Numbered from the stretch's first letter, positions 1-11,309 are shown. The stretch is 64,000 bases of DNA from Lutjanus erythropterus (GCA_020091685.1 CM034593.1:47217388-47281387); one strand, 5' to 3'. Numbers and translations: made by a program. Notes: generated by a model not told the origin, from the letters alone.

Positions 1-956
1 GATTTCACCTTTGGTATCAGCTGAAGAAAAACAATTAATTATTAATATTCAAAACACGCCTCTTCCAAACAGGACAATTTCTTACTTACTCATAAGTTGT
101 ATCTTAAGGTCTCCCTTAAGCTTACGGGCTGTTTCCCAACTCTGGGAAACAGCCCGGGAGACCTTAAAACACAACTTACAATGCACATAGTGCTACGAAG
201 GCTCTGGGAAACGGGGCCCTGATCATTTGAATCAGGTGTGTTGGAGCAGGGAAACATCTAAACATGCAGGGTAGTGAGCTTTTAGGACCAGGGTTGAGAA
301 ACACTGAAATAACGCATGTTGTAACATCTTAACTCTAACAGTAGCAGTGCAGGAATTACTTTTAACATTTGGGTGATGAATAAACATTTATATAATCAAT
401 TAAAAGTCAGTACACAAACTGAAATGCATTCGTTTATGATCCTAATAGATCATGTTTGGGTGGGACAAAAGGTCAACAGGATGCTACTGTCCAGCACTTG
501 CTGTGAAATGCTTTGTCAAAATTTATAAAGGTTTTTTTTTTTCAGTTTCAGAAAAGGGACATGCCAATTTGAGAGAGTTTTCATGCTGCGATGCCACCAA
601 AACTAAACAACTGATTGGAATGACGTGCTTTATTGGTCCCACCCCTGCTGCTGCACAGGGTGTGGTTTGCCTGTTACACCAGGTTTTGTTCATAATCTGA
701 AAGGCATGAAAATAGCATCAGTTTGAGTGTTCAGTTATCCAAGTGCTGCATTCATTACAGTGATGATGAAACAATTAAAACATTTAAACTCACTGAAGTG
801 ACTTTGTGAAGCCTGAAACCCAGCCTTGAATTTGGGTCATTAGAGCTGCTTTCTTCTGTTGACTGAAACAGTTTGAGGTCAGAATCTCTGCTTACAGCTG
901 TATTTTAAAGTTTAAAATAGTTTAATTCATTTTTGCCTGAATTCTGTTATGTTTAG
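1..956. other. Upstream intronic or intergenic sequence of the matrin-like gene
   Basis: This stretch ends at the acceptor (TTTAG at 952-956) of the first recognised matrin-like exon. Because that exon begins inside a split codon, at least one earlier coding exon must exist further 5', and I could not identify one here. An open frame around 542-690 follows a T-tract and CAG, but it has no recognisable domain. The hairpin repeat at 94-177 is the only structured element seen. Confidence 0.5.
94..177. repeat. Foldback hairpin, MITE-like
   Basis: The inner arms 126-138 (GGGCTGTTTCCCA) and 143-155 are perfect reverse complements around a 4-base loop. The outer arms 94-114 and 156-177 (AAGTTGT..TTAAGGTCTCCC) are near-perfect inverted copies, offset by about 10 extra bases on the left. 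Immediately to the right, 178-220 contains a related fragment (ACGAAGGCTCTGGGAAACGG), which suggests a decayed miniature DNA transposon. The family is not identified. Confidence 0.7.
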
Positions 957-1235
957 AGACTACACAGACAACCACTGTGGACTCCACCACTGAGGTTGAA
1001 CCCCTTCCCACGTGTGAGCCTGCAGCTTCAGTTGCCCCAGATGAGTCCTCCTCCAACAGCCCAGAACCAGGGGTAGTGACTGCAGAGAGCGAGGAAGAGG
1101 AAAAACCTGACAGCGCTGTCAATCACAGTCACGTGAAGGATGAGGAGACGGAGGCAGTTTCGGACAAAGCAGAGGAACACAAGAAGATGCAGGATGAGGA
1201 GGACAAAGAGATGAGCGCTGCTGCTGTGGAGCTGG
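957..1235 (+). CDS. Matrin-like exon a (acidic linker)
   Basis: The acceptor is TTTAG at 952-956 and the donor is GTATGA at 1236. The frame runs from a split codon (xAG) through ACT ACA CAG. The product is rich in Glu, Ser and Thr, including the runs ESEEEEK and DEEDKE. A continuous frame into the intron stops at 1334-1336, so the splice at 1235 is supported by phase agreement with the next exon rather than by ORF closure. Confidence 0.82.
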
Positions 1236-3036
1236 GTATGATGTCTTTGATTTACTTTGAATTAGAGGCGCGGGTGGCTGAGAATCGTGCTTGTGAGGAG
1301 ATCATCTTGATTTGGTTGGGAAAATGTGGGAAATGAGCACAATAGTATGGCTGCAGTGTGAAGGTCCTTATTCATGTATATTTTGGTGATGTATCATGCT
1401 GTTAAGTTAATGTCCTAATTGACCTCATGAAAGTGTAAGGGATAATTGCTCTGTATCCTTATGCTGGATACAGATACTGTATACAGATAATCCAGTAAAA
1501 CCAGGGCCTCATTACAGAAAAAAAAATCCCCTATCTTAACTTAAGTTTCCAAGATAGTTAATATCCTGTCTTCCTGTTACAGAAGCAGTTCCTGAACTCA
1601 TGGCTGCGTCCAGTCCTGTCTCAGACTTCATATCTTAACTTAGGAAATCCTAACTAGAGCTGTAAACTTGATTCTTCAATTAGCACTCGTCCTGACATGT
1701 CTGTGTGTGAAATGCACATGAGACTGTCTGTAGCCATGATAACAGTTTTCTAGACCCCTGCCCCTACACCAATCAAGATCACAGCACTCTTCATATGAAA
1801 CAGCAGCAGATCATCTTACTGCAGTAATGCATTTTAAAGTTTTAAATTTTAAAGTTTGTTCACAGATTCTCATTTAGGCTACAGGATCTCATTTACACAT
1901 GAGATTCATAAGAAGATGTTAACACCACTGTAATGTCGTTCCTGTTACTGGATTTAGTAAAACTATCGGGATTTCGTCTTGCTAAAAGGCCCCTACAGAT
2001 AATATTGATAACATAGATGACATTGATAGAATCAAAATGTAAAGATTCACACAGCATCGGCTCATATTGCTTTGCGACAGGGCTGTATCATATCATATCG
2101 AATTGCTGGCTATTTAAAAATCTCTAAGATGTATCGTATCAGTGAACATGTATCGAGATTCGTATTGAATCATCTCATCATCTGAGATACAGCCCTGAGT
2201 CAGATAATACTAATATTGTCTTGGAGGAGAGGAAACTCCACCTTTTTGTGAAGTTTTTGGAAGTTTTCTTGTCGATTACCGACCCATGATAACTGGCAGA
2301 GCACATCAAATTCAAAATTAATTGTCTTGGCAGTCGATATTCACCCATTAATATGTGGTTAAATCGAAAGCATCATCACACGGTTCAGCAGCCGTTCAGT
2401 CATAACATTTTGTGTTCATGTTGTTCTCCATCTTCACTGTCATGTCCATACAGACCAAACAGCAGTGCTGCTGCCATTTCTGACAGTTATTTTGAATTTA
2501 GGACAGCATCTCTGCTATCCTAAGAGTTAAATTCTTATGCTAAGATAAGAATTTGTTTTTCTAAATGCTGTTTGGAAACAGGTTCCTTTAATACCAACAA
2601 TCCTAAATGTCACCCTAAACTGGGATAAGAGAGGATTTGTGTTTAAAGATGTTTCTGACTCTCACAGAGAGCTCTGAGGACCAAACCAGCGCTCAAGAGG
2701 AGAGTGTGAAGGAGAACTTGAAGAGCTTAGACAACTCGCTCCCTCCTTTTGACCCCAGCAGCCCAGTTGGTAAAACACCGTATTTCTTCACCTTATCTTT
2801 CATTGTGTTGTCACTTTTCTGTCCTTCTGTCTTTATTACATGTGTTTTCACAATGTATGACGACTCGAAAAGAGGTCAACAGTTGGTGTGTGTGCGTGTC
2901 TGTCCACAGGTATGGAGTTTTTGGTCCCAAAGACAGGTTTCTTCTGTAAGGTGTGTAACAGGTTCTTCAGTGGAACCAAAGAGGCAGAGATCAGCCACTG
3001 CAAAACCCTCAAACACTATGAAAACCTACAGGTAGG

Positions 3037-3096
<60 letters not shown>

Positions 3097-5081
3097 ATTT
3101 ATGTGTAGGGCTGCAACAAACGATTACATTTATTATCAATGAATCTGAAAATTATTTTCTCAATCGATTCGTTGTTTGGTCTATAAAGTATCAGAAAATG
3201 GTGAAAAATATTGATCAGGCTGTAAGTCAATGAACATCTACATGAAAATAAAGCAACAAGCAAACTTCCACATTTAGACCATGAAATTGTGTCCACTGAT
3301 CTCCTTTACCAAAAAAAAAAATAGGTCCAAAGTTTTAGGGATGGACAAGTGCAAGGACAATTATAACTGTAAGTAAACAATTCTAAAAATGTTTTTCTCT
3401 TAGCTATGAACTTCATAAAATGTTAATTAACATTTTTATCAGTCACATGCTAATATTAGTTAGTGTCCTATTTAACATGCAAATCTTAAATATATGTTCA
3501 CAAGGGATTTGTTAACAGAATATAATGCTAATTATAGCATTAACTGTTAATAATTATTATTGTAACTAATATAAAGAGCATCTTTATAAACTATTAACTA
3601 ATGTATAAATTAATGCCATAGTCATCTTTATTTAGCACTAACTAATGTTAATTATTGTAATGTGTTACGAGTGTTTGGACGTTTAAAAAAACTGACCAAA
3701 AAGGATTAATTGATTATTAAGCGACTATTAAATGAATCTTCTATTAATGTACTATTCTGACAATGGATGAACTGATAAAACATTGCAGCTCTATTTGTGT
3801 GTTTATACACAGTTAAGATTGTCATGCTCTCCTCTAAAATGAACTACAGCAGTTGATCGTTCCAAACCTCAGTCTGTTTGAAATTTGCACAGTAGATGAA
3901 ATGTGAGAAATACTAGATTTATTGATTTTATTGACAAGTATCTGGAATTCTGAGATAATCAGCATGTGCCAATGCGGACACATCTTTGGACAGTCAGTCA
4001 TATGTTTTTTCCACCTAATTACAGAGAACATCAAGCCTCCCCTGTAGTGAATTAACAAAGTATTATATCTACTCTCATCATTGTGTTGGATGTGTAACCG
4101 TTGGATGGTTTCATTTAGTCCACTTCAAATACAGCTCACAGTGCGAAATACAGTTTTACTGTTGCTGTCTTCTTTTCTACACACAGCTCTGCTCAGCTCA
4201 TCAGGTTTAAATCTGTCTGCCTTTCTGTGACACAAACTACAGTGTTGACTGGCTATTACTCATGACTTCTTACCAATCAGATAGTGCTGTGGCCTAGACA
4301 TTGAACCAGAGTGTAGTAGGGCTGCAACGAATGATAATTTTCATAGTTGATTCATCGGTAGATTGTTTTCTTGATTAATGGATTTGTAGTTGGTTATTTT
4401 AGACTGTCAAAAAGTGGTGATAAATGTCTATTAGTGTTTCCCAAAGCATAACGTGACATCTGCAAATGTCTTGTTTTACTCACAACCCACAGATATTCTG
4501 TTTAGTGTCATTAAGGACTAAGGAAACCAAATATTTTTTTATTCCTCTTTGACAAATGTCTGTCATATAGTAACATTTAAGAGGCTGGAATTGGGGAATT
4601 TTGACTTTTTTCTTAAAAAATTATATTTGATAAATGATGATTAAACAATTATTTGATTAAGTATTGTGCTGTGTATGTAGTAATGTATAATACAAAATAA
4701 TAAAAAAAAATTACTGCTAACAATTTTTTTTTCTCTTTGTTCTTCACAAATTTGTCGTAATTATCAGGATGATGATTATATACAGGCAATGCGGATTTTT
4801 CTTGTACCTTACTTTGTTAACGGAGAAATATCGAGGCTGTCATCAGATCTGTCAGTGAAATCAAAATCATGAGGACCCAAATCTTTTCTAGTCAAATGGG
4901 TCTTTGCCTTTTATTCCTTCTTTAACACTTTCTGTAGTCCAGGTGTCAAGATGTTAAGATTTGTTCAGTCACAGAGACCTGAATGTTCCACTCTAATCCA
5001 GTTCCCTTGTTCCTTCTCTTGTAGAAATACCTGCAGACTACAAAGATGGCAAATGTGACTACCAAGCCTGACTCCAGCTGA
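957..5081 (+). CDS. Matrin-3-like nuclear protein, 3' part of gene (four exons)
   Basis: The exons are 957-1235, 2668-2769, 2910-3031 and 5025-5081, all flanked by AG and GT. The phases agree: exon 1 ends in G, exon 2 begins AG (GAG), exon 2 ends in G, exon 3 begins GT (GGT), and exon 3 to exon 4 is phase 0. The joined frame gives 185 residues before TGA. The first part is a very acidic linker rich in E, D and S. The end holds a matrin-type zinc finger after the motif PVGMEFLVPKTGFFC, with C-x2-C-x13-H-x5-H spacing. Such fingers in MATR3, ZNF638 and CIZ1 proteins bind nucleic acid in the nucleus. The PVG..(V)PKTGF(F)CK context and the position close to the C-terminus fit matrin-3-like proteins best; ZNF638-like is the main alternative. 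The N-terminal exons, where RRM domains would be expected, lie outside the window. Confidence 0.88.
1236..2667 (+). other. Matrin-like intron
   Basis: This is AT-rich intronic sequence. It holds degraded repeat-like stretches (about 1500-1660 and 2480-2630) that share motifs such as CTTAACTTAAG and TAAGATAAGAA. These look like remnants of a DNA element, but I could not define termini or a target duplication. No coding signal was seen. Confidence 0.4.
2668..2769 (+). CDS. Matrin-like exon b
   Basis: The acceptor is CTCACAG (to 2667) and the donor is GTAAAA at 2770. The translation continues the acidic and polar region and ends in the PVG that leads into the zinc-finger exon. It joins in frame to both neighbours through phase-1 junctions. 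Confidence 0.85.
2910..3031 (+). CDS. Matrin-like exon c (matrin-type zinc finger)
   Basis: The acceptor is GTCCACAG (2902-2909) and the donor is GTAGGC at 3032. It encodes the whole C-x2-C-x13-H-x5-H finger, from MEFLVPKTGFFC through SHCKTLKHYENLQ. An intron directly after the LQ codons, before KYL, is consistent with the family layout. Confidence 0.9.
3044..3094. repeat. (CA)n microsatellite
   Basis: An uninterrupted CA run begins 12 bases after the exon c donor, directly before the hAT-like repeat. Confidence 0.97.
3106..3793. mobile_element. hAT-like non-autonomous element in matrin-like intron 3
   Basis: The left end is TAGGGCTGCAAC and the right end, reversed, is TAGAGCTGCAAT. The flanking 8-mers are TTTATGTG (3098-3105) and TTTGTGTG (3794-3801), a target duplication with one mismatch, as expected for hAT elements. 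The interior carries the ATCGATT..GTTTGGTCTATAAA text common in fish genomes. It has no coding capacity. Confidence 0.75.
4317..4665. repeat. Truncated relative of the 3106-3793 repeat
   Basis: It begins TAGGGCTGCAACGAATGATA and continues with the same order of motifs (TTTTCTTGATTAATGG, GTTTCCCAAAGC, AAATGTCTTGTTTT). The right terminus was not found. It lies in the same intron and orientation as the first copy. A third, more diverged copy is at about 31204-31465. Confidence 0.65.
5025..5081 (+). CDS. Matrin-like terminal exon
   Basis: The acceptor is TTCTCTTGTAG (to 5024). Eighteen codons (KYLQTTKMANVTTKPDSS) are followed by TGA at 5079-5081. The 3' untranslated region follows directly. Confidence 0.88.
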   Translation, partial: KYLQTTKMANVTTKPDSS

Positions 5082-5315
5082 ATGTGGCTGTGAAACTCTT
5101 GACTGAATTTGCCCCCCCCCCCTTTTGTAACGTCTCTTCATTTCTCACTAAGGGTCCAGATTCTCACATTGGTGTACATTAGTCTCATGTTCCGTCTCTG
5201 TTTGAATATGTGCTAGATTTTTCATGTACAAAGAAGAGAAATGAGCTAAACTGTACAGTGGAAGATGACTGGCAGTATCAGCTGAGCACAGTCAATAAAG
5301 TGTTTGTTTTTTAAC
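5082..5315 (+). terminator. 3' UTR and polyadenylation signal of the matrin-like gene
   Basis: AATAAA is at 5294-5299 within CAATAAAGTGTTTG, followed by a T-rich/GT stretch as expected for a cleavage and polyadenylation site. This gives a 3' UTR of roughly 230 bases. A C11 run lies at about 5111-5121. Confidence 0.78.
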
Positions 5316-5609
5316 AGGTTGTCTGTTATCTGTCATTCACAATCTGAACCTCTAAATGCCTTCATCTGCAGTTTAATAGGTGTAATAGTGTTTAAAGTCT
5401 GCTTTTCTTTAGATTTTTTACTGCAGGTGACAAACAAAACAGCAAATCCACATTCAGACATTCAGATGGAATGGTTTTCTCAAACTGTTTATACTGTCGA
5501 AATGTCTTTCTTGTCAGTTGTGAAAGGGAAGATTAGAATGGATGTTTTTCTTTTCTCCTCCTCTCCTTTTCTCCATCCACCTGATCCCTACAGCTGTTCA
5601 TTAGTTCCT

Positions 5610-5611
<2 letters not shown>

Positions 5612-5648
<37 letters not shown>
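5612..5648. repeat. (GT)n microsatellite
   Basis: A perfect GT run ends in GCGCGC. The sequence after it (5650-5830) resembles 31680-31850 (CCCACAACCA, TTCATCACAGGTT, TGATCTACAG-like motifs), so it belongs to a dispersed repeat. Confidence 0.92.
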
Positions 5649-5656
<8 letters not shown>

Positions 5657-5882
5657 GAAGATAGCAGCCATATATCAAGTCCCACAACCAGGCCTCCATT
5701 GGCGTGAAAACGGGATGTAAAAGCAGCCAGTCAGTGTGTGTCAGTGTCAGACACTTCATCACAGGTTAGTTAATGATGTTAATGAATAAATGACGTATGC
5801 CAATTGTGTTTGTAGATCAATGTGAATCAGAAAAGAGTCATAGTGATTGTAAAACTGAGGTTTTTACTGTGAAAACATTCAC

Positions 5883-6606
5883 CAGGCACTTTATTAGGTA
5901 CACCTGTTCCTCTGCTTGTTAACGCAAATATCTAATCAGCCAATCACATGACAGGAACTCAATGCATTCAGGTATGTAGACATGGTCAAGACGACCTGCT
6001 GAAGTTCAAACTGAGCATCAGAATGGTGAAGAAAGGTGAATTAAGTGACTTTGAACGTGGCATGGTTATTGGTATCAGACAGGCTGGTCTGAATATTTCA
6101 GAAACTGCTGATCTGCTGGGATTTTTCATGCACAACCATCTCTAGGGTTTACAGAGAATGGTCTGAAAAAGAGAACATATCCAGTGAGCAGCAGTTCTCT
6201 GGGTGAAAATGCCTTGTTGATGCCAGAGGAGAATGACCAGACTGGTTTCAGATGACAGAAAGGCAACAGTAACTCAAATAACCATTTGTTACAACCAAGG
6301 TATGCAGAAGACCAACTCTGAACGCACAACATGTCGAACAGCAGCAGAAGACCACACTGGGTGTCTCTCCTGTCAGCTAAGAACAGGAAACTGAGGCTAC
6401 AGTTCACACAGGCTCACCAAAACTGGACAATAGAAGACTGGAAAAATGTTGCCTGATCTGATGAGTCTTGATTTCTGCTGCGACATCCAGATGGTAGGGA
6501 CAGAATTTGGAGTAAACAACATGAAAGCACAGATCCATCCTGCCTTGTATCAACGGTTCAGGCTGCTGGTGGTGGTGTGATGGTGTTTTCTTGGAACACT
6601 TTGGGC
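5883..6606 (+). pseudogene. Tc1/mariner transposase fossil
   Basis: It starts with the fish Tc1-type terminal sequence CACTTTATTAGGTACACCTG. It then encodes the N-terminal helix-turn-helix region (MVKKGELSDFERGMVIG.., residues read from about 6024). Further on are decayed DDE-domain stretches, for example the frame through TTTGGAGTAAACAACATGAA. Several stops and frameshifts interrupt it. Family-like sequence stops after CACTTTGGGCC at about 6610, before the last third of the transposase, so the 3' end and its inverted repeat are lost. Confidence 0.8.
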
Positions 6607-6715
6607 CTTCTTTTTAACATAGAACTGTTTAGATGATGGCGTACCTGAAGAAATCTAAAAAAATCACTATCACTGAGACCATGCAGTCTTTTCAATGTCT
6701 GAAAACTCTTCAGTG

Positions 6716-7827
6716 TCACCTGGTTAAAAAAGGTACAATATGACCATGCTTAACCCATCCCCTATAATTGGCATACATCTTATTTGGGACAAAATCAGAA
6801 TCATTACAGCACCATTTCAGGATCTTTACCTCTTCTAACATATCATTCTTAATCATAATATTTAACCATATTTTCAGAGATAAGTTGATCCATTTGTTAC
6901 CTGTTTCCATCAAACATTTAATTAGTCTTTTGTCTCCTAACCTTGCTTGAATTGGTACTGCCCCAGATATGTTTTCTTCAATTTCCTTCCATCTTGCCTT
7001 ATAATCTGAGACGTAGGCCGATAGCTTCCACAATCTGACTTGTCTTTACCCTCTTTTGGTATCAAAGAGATCACTGCTTCTTTCCAAAAGAGAGGAGTAA
7101 TACCAGTTTTAAGCACATGGTTGTATGTGGTTTTCATTATAGGGATGAGTAAATCTTTCATCTCTCTGTACCACTCTGCAGGAAAACCATCTGGCCCTGA
7201 CACTTTGTTGATTTTTGAATTTAATATTGCCTTTTTAATTTCTTCCTCTGTAATTTCACTTATTAGAAACTTGTTCTGTTCACCACTTACTTTGGGTAAT
7301 TTTATGCGATCTAAAAAGGCTTCCATCACTTCCCCATCTGTTTTGGGTTGAGCATATAGATTTATATAAAACGTTTCAAAGGTTTGTTGAATATCTTTTA
7401 CTTTATAATGTATGTAATTTGTTATAGGGTCTCTTATTTTATAAATTGTAATTTCTACACGTTGTTTTTTTAATTTATACGTAAGTAATTTAGCAGATCC
7501 CCCCCCCCCCCCCCCGTCTCGTAATATTTTAGTCAATTTTTTCTTAATGTCATCTGAGAAAATTTTATTCAGTTCGTTTTTTTTCTTATTCATTTCCATT
7601 TTTATTCCTTGATTCCGTGTCTTTTTGTGTATGTTCTCTAATTTTTCCAATTCTGACTGTAACTTTTCAATTTTTATTTTTCTCTGTTTTTTCAAATTAG
7701 AGCAGTAGCCTATTATTTTTCCCCTTAAAACCACTTTGCAAGCATCCCAAAGGGTTTGTGGGGACAGTTCTCCATTATCATTTTCATCAAAATACTGCTT
7801 TATATCTGTCCTTATTTGTTGCCTCAT
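6716..7827 (-). pseudogene. L1 ORF2 fragment: RT start joined to C-terminal region
   Basis: The frame from 7827 carries the linker and early reverse-transcriptase motifs (KVSGPDGFPAEWY, FWKEAVISLIPKEGKD, CGSYRP). Near 7035 it runs abruptly into the post-RT C-terminal region in another frame (the frame ending at 6716 reads KWCCNDSDFVPNKMYANYRG). The junction removes the catalytic YADD-bearing core. The poly-Gly encoded by the C run at 7499-7515 is unlikely to be original. Confidence 0.8.
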
Positions 7828-7889
7828 TTGACCTAGAATCCCTGTATTAAGCCTCCAAATAGTGCTCTTTTTTTTCTAAATCTAATATT

Positions 7890-8598
7890 ACGTTTAAATA
7901 GACTGGTGCGTGATCAGACAAGTCCCAATACTGCAATTTTCAACCCTATATATGTCCCTTTGAAACATTAGATAATAATCAAGCCTAGAGTAAACCGAAT
8001 GTGTGTGGGAAAAGAAAGTAAAGTCTTTTTTAATTGGATTCAGATCTCGCCATACGTCTAGGAGACCCAGCTCCCTCATCATTAGTTTTATATTTTTAAT
8101 GGTTTTCTTCTCTCCTGTGTAGCAGGGTTTTGATGTATCCAGAGTTGGGTCTAGTCTAACATTGAAGTCTCCACCACAGATTAGAGTACCCTGAGCGTCT
8201 GAGATTAATAACTCAAAGATTTGTTTAAAAAAATTCCACTCAGATAGTGGAGGAGCATAGATATTCAAAAAAGTGACTAAAGCACCCTGTAAATAACCCC
8301 AGACCAGAACAAATCTCCCATCTGAATCTTTCTTTTCATATGTGCACTCAAAATTTAATTTCTTAGAAATGAAGATTACCACCCCTCTCTTTGAACCCTG
8401 CTTATAGGAGGAAGAATATTGACTAAAGCTCCATCTTTTAAGTTTTCCATGTTCAGAATCTGATAAGTGTGTTTCTTGAAGAAGAGTCACTTCTACTTCT
8501 TCCCTCTTTAATTTTGCCATAATTTTGCTCCTCTTAATTGGATTTCTTAGACCATTTACATTATACATAATTACTTTAACTGATTTGGTGTTTTGCAT
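7890..8598 (-). pseudogene. L1 ORF2 AP-endonuclease domain
   Basis: Visible endonuclease motifs in order are YNVNG (Asn), QETHL (Glu), NIYAPP, GGDFN (Asp, Asn) and SRLDYYL. The final SDHAP histidine motif is present at about 7915-7900, but only after a frameshift near 7930. It nicks target DNA in intact L1. It starts at the ATG at 8598; the linker to the reverse transcriptase is broken by stops. Confidence 0.85.
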
Positions 8599-9049
8599 TA
8601 TATACCACTTGAGTATATTTTAACTCCTGCATGCCTAAATACAAAAAGCATCCTATATCCCTAGTGCTATAAATAACAATATCATAAACGCAAACATTAA
8701 TTACAACAAAACAAACATCATAACAAAAATACACATTGAATTCCAATGGTGAGGCCTCTTTCATGGCCTCATTACTCAGTTGGAATGTGAGTAGAGAGAG
8801 AAAGTCTCTTCCACCTGATGATGAAGGAGGGCCCTCTTCAGCCTTTAAGCTGATATACAGGTCCGTTGTGCCAGTGAAATGTCCCAACTTCAAATATTTA
8901 GTCTTTTTGCCCTTAATATTATGTTCCTGATAGGTTTAGTGTCACACAAGTAGCTAAGAGAAAATGTCTGTGGCCTAGTATTATTTTCTCATCTCAGCGT
9001 CAGTCACAAAAGATATATTATAAGTTTATGTGTAACCATTTCGTTATCA

Positions 9050-10021
9050 GGTGTCCTGACGCCGGAATCTGGAGTCGCTCCTTGAAGCCATGACTGGCAC
9101 TTGTATTCTCCTGGTTTTCTCGCCTTCTGCTGACTCACCAAGACAGCTGGCTGATCTGGTCCAAAAGGGAAATTGGATTTTTCAAAACCGTCACCGGTAT
9201 CCCCCTCTCTGCCATGTCTGCCGTTGCCACCTGTGCCGAGTTGTAGGTCACTGTGCCTTCCTTATAATACACCTGCAATCTGGCCGGGAATGGAGTCTGG
9301 AATCTTATGTTTCTTTCCTTCAATGCTGCCTTCGCTTCTGCGTAATCCCTTCGCCTCCTCAGCAGCTCTGGTGCTTAATCGTGGTCCATATGTATCCTCT
9401 TCCCCTGGAAATTGAATCCTTTTCTTTGCCGAACTTTCTTAAGTGTTTCTTCTTTCATTTTAAAGCCCGAGAACTTGATCACGATGGATCTTGGCGGGGC
9501 TTCAGCTGGGGGTTTCGTGGTGAGCGCCCGGTGCGCCCTCTCAATATCTAACATTGTGGAGGTAGGGAGCTCCAAGGCTTTCATTAAACAAATCTTCCAC
9601 GAAAGCAATCATTGTTGCCCTTTTCAGCTCCTTCCTTCATCCCATATATTCTAACACTGTCCCGTCGCAAACGCCCCTCTAGGTCTGTCAATTTAGCTTC
9701 TGTTTGCACCTGAAGTTTCACCAACTCAGCCAAAACCTCCTCCAAGGACTGGATTTGGTTCTCAACTGTGTTTATGCGCTCTTCCACTCTTTTATAGATT
9801 TTATTAATATCCTCTCGAATATCATTCAGTTTCTGGCTGAAGTCTTTTCTAAACTCTTGTAGCTCTTTCAGGATGATTTCAAGATTAGCGTCCTGGCTCT
9901 GCTCCCGGTCAGACGGCTGCATGTCTACTAGCATGCTGTCGCTAGCTTGCGATAGTCGATCTTCTTCCTTATCGACATGTTCCTTGCTTCGAGTGACAGT
10001 TTTCTTAACTCTCCTGGGCAT
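9050..10021 (-). pseudogene. L1 ORF1 (coiled coil plus RNA-binding domain)
   Basis: The start MPRRVKKTVTR at 10021 leads into a long heptad-rich coiled coil (LQEFRKDFSQKLNDIREDI.., to about 9700). A frameshift follows, then the RRM/CTD-like parts of L1 ORF1p (SIVIKFSGFKMKEE.., FQGKRIHMDHD and NIRFQTPFPARLQVYY). At least two frameshifts split it. Intact ORF1p coats L1 RNA as a trimer. Confidence 0.82.
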
Positions 10022-10190
10022 AATCTTTGGCCCGTTTCATTTACATTTATACTTGCGTGTCTCGGAAATGATTTCGAGTCTTATCAGGCTTTGGTTAATT
10101 TTGCAGTCGGGAGCCTGTTGCTCTATGCTGCCAAACCGGACAAGCCACATTGTTGTATGCTCCATTTTTTAAGCATTTGTCTAGTGGGCA

Positions 10191-11309
10191 AATACTTATA
10201 GATTCGTTTTAGCTGTAACATTCTTATGGTGACTTCCAAGGTAGTTGTGTAAATGCATGTAAACGCTTTTCCCCAAGGGATCCATTTGTCCAACAGGGCC
10301 TCCTATTTTGCCTGAATTGCTTCTGGTGCAGCAGATATTTTTCTTACATGCATGTAAAACCAGTATACTCTCTTGTTGATTTTTGTACTCATCCATGTCA
10401 TATCATATATCATATATAGGGTCGGCATGCCATTTGTTTTGTATATAATAGTTTCTTTTTCCAGTTTTGTAGTATGGCTGCACAGAGTTGATTATATGTG
10501 AAGGGGTCACAGACGTCTCCATATGCTACTGTAAAGACACCATGAGACAATTTCATCCCTACTATTCAAAAGATTTTTGAATATATTTACATTCATAAAT
10601 AATATTCCTTTTTCAAACATTGATTCTGTTCAGAGTTTGTTTCACGTCCAACTCCTGAAGGAGGCACATTTCTGTTTAAACTTAGAGATTTAATGTACAG
10701 GTGTGTTGTGAAAAACATGAAGCCTCCAGGTCACAAATACTGAAAAAGGACTTTTCAGTGAAGTAGGAGACGGTGAGGGAGTATGGTTATTGGGACACAC
10801 CCAGAATATTTATTATCCCAGAAAAGGATAGAGGCCGCATTCCAAATCCCTTTTTCTTCTTACTTTTAGTGCACAGCTGCTCTTACAAAGTGCTGTTGCA
10901 TGCAGGGCTGGCAGCTTTACTTTTACAATGTTTTACAATACAATTACTAATTACAGGTTTAATGTAGTCAGGAACATTTTTAAAATTTCAAATTTTCAGG
11001 AACATTACAAACATTGCATTTATTGGACTGGATTAATTGATTGGAATTCTGCTGTAAAGACAGATAATCTGTTATTTATTCTTTTGCATACGGCTACATC
11101 AAACTCACGTATGTACACTCCTGTTCCTACATGTTCACTCTCTGGAACTCTCTGTTGGAATAAAGTTATAATAATTCTCCTTCAAATACTCATCTCACCT
11201 CATCTTCTTCCGTTTATCGCAGTGGCAGCAGTCTAAGCAGGGATGTCCAGACTTCCCTCTCCCTGGACACTCTCCAGGTCTTCTGGGAAGATCCCAAGGC
11301 ATTCCCAGA
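10191..11309. other. No gene recognised
   Basis: AT-rich sequence. Motifs such as ATGCATGTAA occur on both sides of 10250-10390 and may be decayed repeat ends. No coding signal or definable element was seen. Confidence 0.4.

Larger units (their letters stand above)
6716..10190 (-). mobile_element. L1-clade LINE, internally deleted
   Basis: Reading leftward there is a short 5' leader (from about 10190), ORF1 (10021 to about 9100), ORF2 endonuclease (8598 to about 7890), the start of the reverse transcriptase (7827 to about 7040) and a C-terminal piece (about 7033 to 6716). The catalytic part of the reverse transcriptase between the YRP motif and the C-terminal region is missing, so the copy is dead. 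There is no poly(A) tail at 6716, so the 3' end is also lost. A run of 17 C (7499-7515) lies inside ORF2 and could be a homopolymer or assembly artefact. Confidence 0.85.

Noticed and set aside
452-700. 82-codon frame upstream of the matrin-like gene
   Set aside because: It crosses a T-tract, has no conserved motif, and does not supply a donor in the required phase.
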